Assembly: GCA_945859605.1 (NCBI GenBank)
Contig: OX243815.1
Location: 36,904,165-36,968,164, forward strand
From: Lumbricus rubellus
Lineage: Eukaryota; Annelida; Clitellata; Crassiclitellata; Lumbricidae
DNA length: 64,000 nucleotides
Reading direction: 5' to 3'
Shown here: positions 33,206-46,515 of the stretch, piece after piece
Layout of the letters: every line of letters begins with the position of its first letter
Numbering within the stretch: the stretch's first letter is position 1
Program-made: the position numbers and the translations under genes
Notes under the pieces: model-generated
Database searches by the model: none
Seen by the model: the letters and a program-made list of their open reading frames with translations, nothing else
What the model was told of the DNA's origin: nothing

Positions 33206-34257
33206 ATTAAGTATTCATAAAACTAATTGGATGCGATATATGGAGTCTAAGCCGTTAACTGTGTCACAAAAATTTTGACTTGGCTACACGTTAATTAACA
33301 TATCATAGTTTGCCGATCGGCGCCAATCCACCTGATTAATATTAATGACCTCTCGGGCAGCGTGGGCTGTGTCAAAGGCCTCACGGTTGAGTTGGCCGAC
33401 AGAACTATTTCCATAGCCTATATACACAGAACTGGAAACGTCTTAAACGACAATCAGGGCTAAGGAAAATTCACATAATATTTACGAAATAAGACTATTC
33501 GATGAATTAGCCTATACTCATGCAGACTGACGACTAATTAAAAGCGCAAAGTAAACGTTGCCTTTGGATATTTTAAAACATAATCTTTGGGATCAGAAAC
33601 GAAATTTTAAGTGGGGCGACATCTATGGCTGAGTAAAACGAACAGCAATACCCTAATTCGTTTGTTATATAGCGCATTTCAATGAAACTACTCAAGGGTA
33701 CTTCCAGCGCTGTAGTTTTTAATGATGTTAATCGGATGAAGGGAATTATTGCCTGCATATGCAATTACCACTAAGGAACTTCAGAAAACATCTACTAAAT
33801 TGCACATTTGTATATTTTAATATTCAGTAGGCTACAAAACGATTGACAACAACGGTGGCAGATCGACGCCGTGCATCAATATTCGAACCCATTGGTCTTT
33901 CCACTTAAAACCGTCTTTTCACCTCTTCATGTAGGCCTATTTTTACTTCGACGAATTCAATTATGAGCAATTTTCGATCTTATCATACATGCACAATAGT
34001 TAAATAGTCAACCATCTAGCACCGACAATGTATATAGGTGGCTAACGGGACTCTGGATTCACATTTTGTTATCGACAGATTATAGACCTAAGTATGCCTG
34101 TGTTCTTACTATGACGAGATCGTCGAGAGTTTTAAGACGTTTGGCTCAATAAATCGATGGTTAGGCCTAGGCTACCATTTAAATGGTTATGGTTTATCTT
34201 AACAGATAGTATAGGTTAGGCTACTGCAAATGACTAAACAATACATTGCCGACAGAC

Positions 34258-34745
34258 TGACAGACGGATGGACGTACAGGCGGACAGATCGATTGATGAA
34301 TGCATGAATGGATGAATGGACGGATGGATAGATGAATTGATGGATAGATGGATGGATGGATGAATGAACAAGTGAATGAATCGATGGATGAATGGATGGA
34401 TAAATTAATGGATGAATGAACAAATGGATGAATTGATGAATGGATGGATGAGTGATTAAATGGATGGATGGATGAATAGATGAATGGGTGAGTGAGTGGA
34501 TGGATGAATGAATGACTGGATGGATGTATGGATGGATGATTGGATGGATAAAGGGGTTGATGGATGAATAAATAGACGAATGGGTGAGTGGATGGATGAG
34601 TGGATGGATGGAAGAATGACTGGATGGATGAACGGATGGATGTATGGATGGATGAATGGATGTATGGATGAATGGATGGATGAACAGATGGACTGATAGT
34701 TTAGTACTATAGATAGATATACATAAAAATAGATAAATATATAGA
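34258..34745. repeat. (GATG/GGAT)n tetranucleotide block with variants
   Basis: About 490 bp of GGATGGATGAATG-type sequence. It yields the spurious minus-strand His-Pro-Ser-Ile repeat ORFs. Confidence 0.95.
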
Positions 34746-35106
34746 TAGGACGGACGGACGGATGTACGGGCGGGCGGGCAGGAAGGCAGACCGACAGACA
34801 GACAGACAGGCACACAGACAGACAGTCAGAAACAAAGACAGACAAACACTAACAGGCAGACAGCCGGACAGACAATGTCTGACAGACAGACAGACAGACA
34901 GACAGACATTGTCTGACAGACAGACAGACATTGTCTGACAGACAGACAGGCAGACAGACAGACAGACAGTCAGAAACAAAGACAGACAAACACTAACAGG
35001 CAGACAGCCGGACAGACAGACAGACAATGTCTGACAGGCAGACAGACATTGTCTGACAGACAGACTGACATTGTCTGACAGACAGACAGACAGACAGACA
35101 TTGTCT

Positions 35107-35170
<64 letters not shown>

Positions 35171-35880
35171 TTGTCTGACAGACAGACAGGCAGACAGACA
35201 GACAGACAGACAGACAGTCAGAAACAAAGACAGACAAACACTAACAGGCAGACAGCCGGACATACAGACAGACAATGTCTGACAGGCAGACAGACATTGT
35301 CTGACAGACAGACTGACATTGTCTGACAGACAGACAGACAGACATTGTCTGACAGACAGACAGACAGACAGACAGACATTGTCTGACAGACAGACAGACA
35401 GACAGTCAGAAACAAAGACAGACAAACACTAAAAGGCAGACAGTCGGACAGCCGGACAGACAGACAATGTCTGACAGGCAGACAGACATTGTCTGACAGA
35501 CAGACAGACAGACAGACAGACATTGTCTGACCGACAGACAGACAGACAGACATTGTCTGACAGACAGACAGTCAGAAACAAAGACAGACAAACACTAAAA
35601 GGCAGACAGTCGGACAGCCGGACAGACAGACAATGTCTGACAGGCAGACAGACATTGTCTGACAGACAGACAGACAGACAGACAGACATTGTCTGACAGA
35701 CAGACAGACATTGTCTAACAGACAGACAGACAGACAGACAGACATAGATAGATAGAGGGATAGAGATAGAAGAATTGAGGTAGAAGGAAGACAGATAGAT
35801 AGATAGATGGATGGATGGATGGATGGATGGATGGATGGATGGATGGATGGATGGGTGGATGGATGGATGGATGGATAGTC
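34745..35880. repeat. (CAGA)n complex satellite with embedded palindromes
   Basis: CAGACAGACAGA arrays are punctuated by ACATTGTCTGACAGAC and, in places, AGACAATGTCTGACAGG, making local hairpins. A longer phrase AGTCAGAAACAAAGACAGAC recurs near 34826, 34968, 35217, 35405 and 35570 (spacings of about 142-249 bp), so the tract has a higher-order structure. It ends in GATA and GGAT runs (35745-35880). Cys-Leu-Ser-Val ORFs here are artefacts. Confidence 0.93.
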
Positions 35881-36244
35881 GCACAGACGGATAGATGGTA
35901 TATTGGATTGAACGACGGACGGATGGAAGAACGCCATAATGTAGTTTTGATCATAACTACCAAAGCCAAACCATTAAGGGCGTCTTATAAGAACGGGACG
36001 CGATTTAGCTTCTACGGGTCTTTGTCTGACCAGAGAGTAACCGATGTCTGTAGCTCGGCCGCCCAATCCCGTGTGGCCAAAGTACAACTGCAGTGGTCTG
36101 GAATTTGAATCAAGTAGCCTACTCTGCGTGTACATGACTCACCCCAGTCTTTCTTCCCCAATCCCGCCATTCTTCTTTATTCACAATAATGTGGTGAAAA
36201 TTTAGCATTATATTTAACCATAGGCCTATTGCTCATTTTCTGGG

Positions 36245-36643
36245 TATTATGATGACGACGACGACGATGATGATGTTGAAGGTGGTACGTGGTGATGATG
36301 TTATGATAATGATGACGACTATTATGACGATGACGACGACAACGTGAAGGACTACGATGATGATGGTGATGATGATGAGTCATCAACATCATCATCATCA
36401 TCATCACCAGCAGAAGCAGCACCATCACCAACATTGTCATCACCATCATTATCGCTACCGCCATAACCAACATTATAATATTTATTATCATCTTTATCGT
36501 CATGACAAGCACCATCACCACCACCACCCTCATCATCATTATCGTCGTCTTCGTCGCCATCATCGTCATCACCATCACCACCACCATCACCAACACCAAA
36601 AACATTATCATCGTCATTGATGTTGTCGTCATTGTCATCGTCG

Positions 36644-36675
<32 letters not shown>

Positions 36676-36855
36676 GTCATAATCATCATCGTCGTCATCA
36701 TCATCATCATCATCATCATCATCGTCATAATCATCATCATCGTCATCATCATCATCGTCGTCGTCGTCGCCATTGTCATCGTCGTCATCATCATCAACAA
36801 CAACATCATCATCGTCATCGTCATGGTCGTCGTCGTCATCATCATCATCATCGCG
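36245..36855. repeat. (ATG/CAT)n and (GAC/GTC)n trinucleotide tract
   Basis: About 600 bp of ATG/GAC units that switch strand bias near 36380 from GATGATGAT to CATCATCAT and TCGTCGTC, forming a broad inverted repeat. ORFs of poly-Met, poly-Ile and poly-His on both strands are not genes. Confidence 0.95.
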
Positions 36856-37315
36856 AATTCGCGATTATGGAAAAGGCGCTATACAGGTTTCAGATTACAT
36901 TACAATACATTTTCTGACAAGTTTCACATCTCTTTTAAGGAAGAAACATGGCTATGCAAATGAATGTTGCTTTCCGACTCTACACTAAATGTCGCCTGCG
37001 TTCCTCAACATCTTGTGTCGTATAAAAATGTATCATCCTTATCCACATAAATGACGCGATATTTTTATCTACTTCGATTGTAGACATACTGGTCTACAAA
37101 AATTCTTAGTATGTATGTAGGGCATTTGTAGGCCTATTTCTACATAACTTTATTCACGCAAATAGCCTAGCTAACGCTAAGAGCATGAATCAAGATACTA
37201 ACGAATAAATAATGGCACTTAAAGAATATTATGCATCCAAATACGTGCAATACATTTAGATATTAATTGTCAATCACCAATATCACTACAATTGACACTT
37301 CAAAAGAGTTTGTGA
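36856..37315. other. Spacer end, nothing recognised
   Basis: AT-rich sequence with a TAGACATACTGGTCTACA inverted motif near 37080 that resembles the TCTACA satellite phrases. The second 22-kb copy starts at 37316 with no visible target duplication or terminal repeat at the junction. Confidence 0.5.
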
Positions 37316-37775
37316 GTGTGGTCATGACATAATATTATATGAATCTTTTCCAATTCGGACTTGCTGTGATTCACGGCTGTAAATTAAACAAGATACATGT
37401 AACTTCTTTGTTAAAGTAAAGAGAAAATTGCCTATATAATTATGTTGCTTAAAGATTTTATGATTGAACATTTGATTAACCTAGATGCCCATAAAATTTT
37501 AATAGGTCTTATATGTGATATAACTTGATATTAGAAATTAGAAAAGTTCGATTTACATGTAATTTAGAACGATGGCACTGCATAAAAACTGTGACTGACA
37601 TCTTAAATAAACAGCACGGTGCGTTTAAAAGAACTGCTAAGAAATCGTAGCAAATGCTTGAGTCGCAATTATTAGGTAGGCCTATCGTATGAAATATGAT
37701 CTTCTTTTTGTTCACCTTGATACCTGGCACAAATTAGCATATATGTAAAATACCTGGTGTTGTATTATTTCATAG

Positions 37776-38568
37776 AGTAATGGATGAGGAGACTGGAGCT
37801 AAAGAGGTCAAGGTATGTAAACTTTCATTCATTTAATTCATCATTATGTGCATTTATAAAAAAATATCTGCACGGAAAGCATTGATCAATAGATCTATAC
37901 CCCATGCAGGACGGAATTACATTCCTTGACCATAGTGTAGACCAACACTCCTTTCAAGCGGTGTGAATGTCATGCTCACGATGCTAAAGTCGAGAGTAAT
38001 TGATTCAAAAGAGTTAAATAAAATCTTACTTATATCAACTAACTACCACAGATTGATTGTGATAATGAATGCTAAAATCTCTAAATATTAATTGTTTGGA
38101 TGTTATATATCTTTGAGACTATATACTCTTGTCGAGCTACATGAGCTACATTGTCAGTGTTTGCTCCGAAAGTCAGAACCTGGTAGTACTCTATTTTGTA
38201 CTGAATAGGCGATTAGGCGCTCCATAAAATGTCTGAATGTCAGTGTATGTGAGCAGATCACATCTTTGACATTCGATCACATTTCATGAAATGTTGGTTG
38301 ACAGAAGGATGATATCGAGGGAGGAATGACGGAGGAAGACAAAGCGAATCGTCAGAAGGCAAAGCAGGCGTACATCGATTTGGCGGGAAAAGACGGGGAA
38401 ATAGACGCATACGAATTCATGGATTTTCTTAACAAAGTCTTTCCAAAGCAAGGTAGCCTACTATCTTGCGTTCTAATTGACCATCGTAATGTCACTATCA
38501 CCACCGCTATCAGAATCATAAACATCCCTACCACCACCACCACCACCACCACCACCACCACCACCACC

Positions 38569-38614
<46 letters not shown>

Positions 38615-41600
38615 CCACCACCATCCTCAGACCCGGTCCTGTGACACCAGGCGATCGGTCGATTTGACTTCTTAACAGGTTAATAATTATACAACAGCGA
38701 AGAAAGTGGTGCATTATACATTTAAGTGTGTCTGCATGAGTGTATTTACGTTGCAACACTCGTGTGTGCAAGTATGCATGTCTGTATGTTTGTGACACTT
38801 TGTGCGCAAGTGCGCTTGTATAGGCTTACACATAATGTTACGTGAGCACGCCAACACACGACCAAGCACGGACGCATGCACGCACACGCACATGAGACAT
38901 CACGAAAATAATTATGCATGTATATTGTATATTATTATGAATAATTAGCTTTCGAAAATAATTATTCCTTAGCGTAACACGTAGCTGTTTAGTTCACCAA
39001 AGCTTGTATCGGAATAGAAAGAAGTAGTGATATTACAATATAGGAAAATGCAGAAATCTTTATTTGCTTATGTGGCTGTTTTGTTTGCTATTTTTTGTTC
39101 CTTATTTTTGATGCTTTTCTTTGCCTCACACCCACACACACACGGACGCACATATTGTCATTGGTTGCGTGACAAATGACTGACTATCAATATCAATTGC
39201 GCATGACTGACATTTTCTGCATTTTATTTGTGATAATATAATTTATCGCACAAAAGCTCATTACATAATTAGATATTATGGCAAGGCGAAATCTATTTGT
39301 AGTTTATTCAGAAACTTATTGATGCAGGAGAAATTCGTTGCATTGCGTTTTTGTTTCTGTTGTATTTTCTGTTCGATTTAGGCCCCAACTCCTCAAATGG
39401 TTTGTTCCTCGCTTTCCCTAACTGCTATTCATTCACTAACATTTCAAATATTGGTCTGTAATTTGTGACGCTGCGTAATACAAAGCGCCATTGGATACAA
39501 CGGCAAACATCAGTTAAACGATGATGAAAGCTAGATTTTTTTGGCGAGAGTTGATTTATCGTATGCCTGTCCAATGTGCTTGGTTTCTTCAAGTATTCTA
39601 TTGGACCTGGATGCGTGGACGAAACTTTAGTGTCTCAAAAGCATTTGACCTTTCACCGCGTCAGGGTTTTGCATCTGAGTGCGTAATGAAAATTTTACAA
39701 CCAAGGATTAGGCTTCAAACTAGAGAACTAAGTTTTGCTGTTGCTGTTTTGCGAAGTCTCTGATTCAGTCGCAAGATCTTTTAGATCAATAAATGTGCCT
39801 CTAAGAAGTATGGTGTGCATTTAAGATGCGAAGTATAAGGCTAGACTATGTGCCAAACTTCGGTCAACATTGTCAACCTTGTGCTAAATCAATCCAATTC
39901 ATTTCATGGGTTAACACCAGATTTTTACACGTGTAACACTGTGTCAGTGCATTATGAGAATCGGTTTTATATATATGTTAGGTTGACCATCGCTTGTGAC
40001 TTGATTAATTATCAAATTGTTCCTGTGACTGATGAATGCTTTTTTTATGACCAATCTGTTTCCTGAAACCACCAATCATTTACTCACAATTACTCAGTCT
40101 GATTTTAATTGCTTCAAAGCAATTTACAACCTTCTGCCTTAAGTTCGCTGATGAGTGACGACATTCATGTTCAAACCAACGTCCCAGCTTGTCGCATTAT
40201 TGATCCACCAATAGCTTAGACCTATACTTTATGAACTCTCAAATCTTTTTTGTTCTCATTATTTTCAGTCTAAGTTAGTAATGAGTGCGACTATTAATTC
40301 ATTTGTTTTCTGGTCAAATATGCACGAGTAAATATAGTTTAAATGTAAGGCTTGATTATAATTCTCTGCTAAAATCAAATATAATTTAGAATATTATTGG
40401 AAAAAAAAGTAAATATCAAATTCGTATTCATGAGAAAAATCTGCATCTTTTCCCAAAATTTTCATAAGTTTTAAAACAGACTGCATGGGTTTAATAAAAA
40501 ATTCAAGTAAGTATTTGCTTCACTTAGCATTTTATGGCTTATGGTTGTCTTTTTGCATGTGGTCTTCAACTCTTCATAACTATCATGGATCTTGCAACAT
40601 TTTAGTGTTGCATCCGTTGGCATTCATTAATTGTATCTGAGTTGCCACTGGAATTAAGCATCCTAAAAAGGAAGAAAAACAGCTTAACATGGTTCTTAGG
40701 TTGCTGCAATGTTCAGAGAATGAGAGAAAGTAAGGTGAAAGGTAAGAGACAGACAGAACAAGATGAGAGAAAAAGAGAGCGAAGGGTAGGCCCTATATAA
40801 GAGACAGAACACGATGTCGACTAGCACAACTGCGGGTGGCTCGGTCGCAATATAAACGTGGAGTGTGAGGTTGTTCTCTGCCTCCGACACTAATCATCTT
40901 CGATATGAAACAGTGTCGTTAAGCCCTGAACTTTTCTTCTTCTTCGACTAGCACATGGTTTTCAGATTTGATAAACGACTTAAGAGCATAACCAGGAATT
41001 CAAGATATAGTTGTCTAACCTAGCCTATAGATCAAAAATTCTTAAATTCATGGGGTTGTGGACAAACGAAATCGATGAATGCAAATGCATTTCGAAGACA
41101 TCACATCTGTTCTTCCAATTTTGTATCCGTTTCCGCTTCTCTCTATCAGTCTGTACCTAGGCCTATCTGTATCTGTCTCTCTGTCTGTCTGTATGTAAAA
41201 TCGAATAAAAGCTTGCAATCGTTAGAATTAACATGACAGTCGCTGGAAAGCATGATCTGTCGTGTGGTGATGATTGCATTTGGGTGAATTATTCATCTCC
41301 CGTTTTACCTCAAACTGCGGATCAAAAGAAGGCAAAATAGGGCAATAGCTGCTATACTAATAGCACGCTGGTCTGTGATTAGAACCTTCAGTCTTGAAAG
41401 GAATGCTAATTAACGCATGTACGTGTATGCTATTGTCGTCCTGCATGCTATCTGCGAATATCATCCAGCTTTTGGGTTGTGATTGCAATTGCAATTGCTT
41501 TATTGCGATATTTCCAAGTGATTGGCTTGCATTTAAATCAACTGATGGCTATTATTCAGAGTATACTGTGATTATATGGTGGTTAATGTACCGGACTCTG

Positions 41601-44600
41601 TTTCCTCAATGGTCCTGAGTTTAAATCTTTACCAGTTCTGACAGGTCAAAAATGTATTTCATTTTTTTGTTGCGAATTTTCACATTCATGGCCCACATGC
41701 AAGCACCCACCACGACTGTTTACCTGATTTTCGACTCTCAATAGGCCTACATTTTGACTTCATGATAATTAGTTCACAACAGAGCAATGCATGTGGTACA
41801 ATCATATGAAGCAATATGCTACTATTGATTGAACTAATTAATTAATACTTTCTAAATAATGAATGTATGAGGTCATAATCACTACGATACTTTACCTATT
41901 CCACGGTACAAGGTCTGTTTTACTTGCACAATCCCACAATCTCTTTGAATGTCTTAGCTTAGATTTGGATTAAGAACTTAAGATGAATTTAAGAGCATTG
42001 TCAATGTACTGAGAAGAGTTACTTGATGCAATATCTTCACATTTGAAGAATTTTCAGGTTTCAAGACGGACGGATTTTCTGCCGATATGACCCGAACGAT
42101 GGTTGCCCTACAAGACGTATCCTTTGAAATACAAGAATTTTTTCGGCTAAATAACAGAAATGCTTCTCTGTGAGGAGCCTAACAGGTGGCTTTCGTGAGT
42201 ACAAAGTGGTAAAAAGATTGAGCACATACATGTATACGTGATCATCAATTCAAACTAACATAAAAAACTAGGCCTACTCTTTTTTAGCTACAATCTCTGG
42301 TCTCTCGACGTTATGCTACAGGCAATTCCATCCGCAGCTTATGTTTCATGTTATATTTGTCGCTCTGTTTAAAAAACAACTAACTTGGAATATTCCAACA
42401 CATGTGCGGAGTCATGCTCCTCTGTGATCAGTAATAGCATCCAACCCTGTAGGCCTAATCATGATGGGTAGGAGGTGTCAGGCAACAAGTTGGCCTTTAT
42501 AGATTTGCCTTAAATCGCATTAAAAGACGGACGTCACTGGAAAACTTGGATACGACGAATTTAAGAAGATTTGGACAGACCTTGTTCTCTGCACGGTAGG
42601 CATAAATTCGTTGATTATATGTATAGGCCTATATAATATATATTAGAGCATACGTGGTGTCTAAGCGATATTTTAAACAGTAAACGCTGGTAAATCTTGC
42701 TTATAATTAGGGAGACATAGGCCTATTTCTTATATTTTCGGTTAAATTTTATATAGGCCCTACGCCTAATATCATATAGACATAGACATATTTTTATTGA
42801 TCTCAACAATTCAGTTGTAGGCCTACATGTATGCTTAACAGAGTAAGCTGATAGACATAATTCGCAAGAAGCAAATGCTCAAAGTGAATAAGTGACGTAG
42901 GAGTGAGATAGAACCCCTACATCATTTATCTTGACATGCTGAGAACAATTTTAAGCAGAACCTAATTGGTTTCCCCACGGTTTTTCCTGACATGGACACT
43001 CCTGGATCAATGGAAACTTTATAATACTGTGGTCGTGGCAGATTACCACATAATATATAAATATCGTTGCGTATTGTATTGTTGCATACTTCGCATTGCT
43101 TATCGTTGCATACTTCGCATCGAAGTATATGGAGGCAAGGCACAGTGAACATCAACAACCCTGGCAGCCATTAACACAATGTAGGCTAAGGCTTTTGTAA
43201 GCCCTATAATTGCCAAATAATGTTTCTGCCTGCATAGACATGCAATGTAGAACCCTGACGGTAAAGTGCATGGTGGGTTAAAGAAGATTAATAAACCTAT
43301 ACTTGATACACAGATTAATATGTTTTCTATTTAATAGAAAGTCTTCCGGAAGATGGACACAGATGGCACAGGTTACTTCAGCACCTTCGAACTGAGAACT
43401 GCTTTCGCAACGTTAGGTGAGGCCGCGTTATATCTGAAAGTATCATAATTATACATGTACAGTAATACTGAAGCACGGCATTCATTATTTTCAATATATA
43501 AGGCTCTTCTATTAAAATCGATGTCTAATTAGTTAGTCAGTAAATGAGTTGAGTAATTGCATAGATAATATCGAGCACGTTTTAAGTTAAAGAAGTGTCT
43601 ACTCTAGCTTATGTCATGAAACCTCTGACAATGGTTCAACTTTCATCTGCATGTCTCAACTCAGAGTTTTCAATGTCACCGTCCTGGTTTTATCAACATA
43701 TGTCTCTGTGTTGAAACACCATGCATTAGACTTCATGCAGATATGTTTAAATCATTTCAGTTTAGCTCAGCTCAATTCGGTAGCTAGGGGGTGTTTAGGG
43801 TGTTTGAACACCCCCACCCCAATGAAAAATAAAATCCTGGCTACCGCCTTGACTCAGCTGTCCGAGTGTTTCAGAGTTTAGGTATTTCTTTCTTGAATAT
43901 ATGTTTTGGATGTTTCATACACCCATGCCTTAAGTTAAATCTAAATATTGTAACACTTATAAATTTTTAAAGTACCTTGGTCTGTGCTATATATGGTCAA
44001 TAACCTGCCTGTCATTGGAGCGCACTACACACTAAGCTGTTCACGCGTTTTAAAACTGTTTCCCTCACCATAGGCCTACATGGAAGTCTTGCATCATAGT
44101 ATATTCCAGCGACTAAACAAGTATTTAGAATATTTATTTAAAGTAGATTTATTCGTCATGTAGCGATTTATTAATCATTTGATCCGACTGGCTGACTGTG
44201 ACCATAATAAGTGATTAATCATTCAATTGTTGTCTGTTTTGATGTTGAGGTTTTACGATAAGCAACGCCACATTTGCTGCGATCGCGATTCGCCACAGTG
44301 ACAACGAAGGACGAATATCATTCGATGACTTTATTCTCTGCTTCCTTCAACTAAAATCATCCTTCACCCAATTCAGCCACAAAGACCCGGCAGCAGAGGG
44401 CAGATCCCGCTTCCAATACGAGGAGGTAGGCCTAAACATTTTTCGTCTTTCTCTTGTCTCAAACCTGCCTTTTCCATCGGGGTCGCATGCACTGGAAGCG
44501 CTTCTGACAGACTTTTGCTGTGAGTAGCGCTTTATAGGTTGTCATATGCAATACAATACAATACAATACAATACAATAAACAGAAACCCACTCCAAACCA

Positions 44601-46000
44601 GTCGATTAATTTATGGAAATCTGTAAATTGCCGTTTGAAAACCAAAACATTTCATCGCCTCTGAGAAACCTCCCTGGAAATAGGCGAGGAACAGAAATTG
44701 GGATGGTAATTATAAGAGTATATAATTATTAGAGAGAGAAGAATGAGGTGAATGTTCGTATGGACGAGGATCGAAGAGTCGAACAGGTGATGTCCTGTAG
44801 AAGGAAAAGGGGAAGACCTCGAAAGAACTGGCAGGACATTGTCAGGAATGACTTGAGATGTCTGGAGAAGTCATTGGAGGAGGTTGAAGAGCTGGCGATG
44901 GACAGGGACGAGTGGAGGAAGTGCGTTGCCCGATACATACACATTGCACAGAAAAGACTAAGTCTAAGTAACTTAAGTACTAAGAAGCCTAAGCAAAATT
45001 GCACCATGTTTCCGTCAGCAAGTGTATCAATGTGTCGTATTTTTTGTTTTGCAGTTTTTGAAGATGACCATGTATTCGTAACCGCGTATTCACTGAACGC
45101 CAATGAGACCCGCATCGATATTCTCTACAGATCTGAACATTTAACCCGGTTTGTTTGGGCTCTGAAAATAAATGATCCACATTTGTATCTTCAAATGAGC
45201 TCCGTGTGTCACTGTCATTGTGTCGTTATATGGAAGTGAAGCAACATCAAACTCTGCCTCAGAACACCGCATCTTAATTCGTCATAATTCTATGCATTAA
45301 AACAATATTCAATATTATCATGTGCTTCTTTTGCAAATGTTATATTATTTCTTAAGCTTTAAATGTGCAAACGGATATCGTGCTTAACGTTCATAATAGG
45401 CTATAGCTTTCAGAGGCGTCTACGGTGTTAGAACCACGTGTGATCGTGTCTATTTGAATGAATCCTTTTTTACGTATAGGCTATAATGATATCTTGTATA
45501 TAAACTCGATGGGTGCTTTATGGGTATTTTTGGCCTAATTATAGTAAATGAGCTTTACATAAATGCACCCAGCTGCTTCAATCCCTCCTAAACAACCAGG
45601 CTCAATTCCTATCCATCCTCCATCCCGGGGCGGGTCTTCCCCTCCCGACCTGAGTCTTGGTTCATTTCTGATACCCCTGTTTTTTTCACGATGTTCAAGT
45701 CGCACTCGTCCTGTATAGAGGAAGAATTCCCTGAAAGTACCAGTTGAAAATGATTTAATGCTTAATTGTTAGTTAGTCATTGTGTTTCTAGATAATATCT
45801 AGATAATAAAAAGGGGTTGATACTTTTTTCCATATGAAACTTACTCGAATTATAAAACGATACTGTGATTGAATATGGTTGACTTAACAATTTTATTAAA
45901 GGTGAACACATTCTATAAGCTTAAGTTTGGGGTGGACCAAAATCACCATATCAAGAGCAGGGTGAGTTTATCTCACAATAGTTTTGTTTTTAGTCTTTAA
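37776..46000 (+). CDS. Calpain-type penta-EF-hand protein gene, copy 2
   Basis: Seven coding segments join in frame: 37780-37812 (exon from 37776), 38305-38452, 42058-42116, 42527-42595, 43338-43416, 44250-44425 and 45902-46000, giving a 220-residue frame from the first ATG. All boundaries are GT-AG, with phases 0,1,0,0,1,0. The domain order is acidic linker, calpain-like EF1 (LAGKDGEID), EF2 (DTDVTGKLGYDE), EF3 (DTDGTGYFSTFE), EF4 (HSDNEGRISFDDF) and a degraded EF5. Such domains bind calcium and dimerise, either as the C-terminal part of calpain proteases or in small partners (calpain small subunit, sorcin, grancalcin type). No CysPc or domain III exon was found in the 15 kb upstream. Either this is a small penta-EF-hand protein with an untranslated first exon, or copy 2 is a 5'-truncated calpain. 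I saw no coding difference from copy 1. Confidence 0.85.
40817..40955 (+). mobile_element. Short retroposon with 12-bp target duplication, copy 2
   Basis: Counterpart of 3511-3649, with the same TCGACTAGCACA flanks (40817-40828 and 40944-40955). Confidence 0.8.
44742..44966 (+). pseudogene. Non-LTR retrotransposon ORF2 C-terminal fragment, copy 2
   Basis: Counterpart of 7436-7660; the translated GRPRKNWQDIVRNDL motif is unchanged. Confidence 0.75.
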
Positions 46001-46515
46001 ACAAAGTAACCTTGTTATTGAAAGATCTGAAGAATGTGCTTTAAAAGCCATCTAAGCTTATAATGAACTTTAAAGGACTGAAACTATAAAGTACTATTGA
46101 GAAGTCATTGCTATTAAAATGTTTTATAGCTTAGCTTCCATTTAAATGTTGTTGGCAATTCGTGTTGTTGTTGTTGTTGAGTTCTTGATTTCTTTCAAAA
46201 ATCTACCTTTCCCAAATCTTTGTAGGTAAATTTTTTAAAGGTGACGGGTGCATAGCCTACTCTGCTAGCCTACTCTGCTATTCAATTCTTTTCAACCAGC
46301 ATGTGACTTCACTATTATAGCCTACAGCTGCTCTTGTCAAGCATATCTACTGGAATCCAGGTTTCGAATTGCAATGGGAGGGGGCTCACAAACCCAAACG
46401 AAGACATCATAAAGATATTGCTGAACATTTCTTTATTTTATTAGCCTAATGTCGTTTGTCTACCAAGTTCATTGGAGTGTTTGCCTCCTACAGATTATTT
46501 TTATATAATGGATCC

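Larger units (their letters stand above)
22254..37315. other. Unique 15-kb spacer between the two duplicate copies
   Basis: This sequence occurs once in the window. It is dominated by satellites and transposons, with candidate exons of one unrecognised minus-strand gene. I found no calpain protease-core or domain III exon in it. If the EF-hand gene were a full-length calpain, copy 2 would therefore lack its 5' exons. Confidence 0.8.

Noticed and set aside
34199..35969. Many long minus-strand ORFs of Ser-Ile-His-Pro and Cys-Leu-Ser-Val repeats
   Set aside because: Translations of GGAT and CAGA tetranucleotide repeats; no start context, splice signals or conserved sequence.
36177..36963. Poly-Met/Thr and poly-Ile/Val ORFs
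   Set aside because: Trinucleotide repeat artefacts on both strands.
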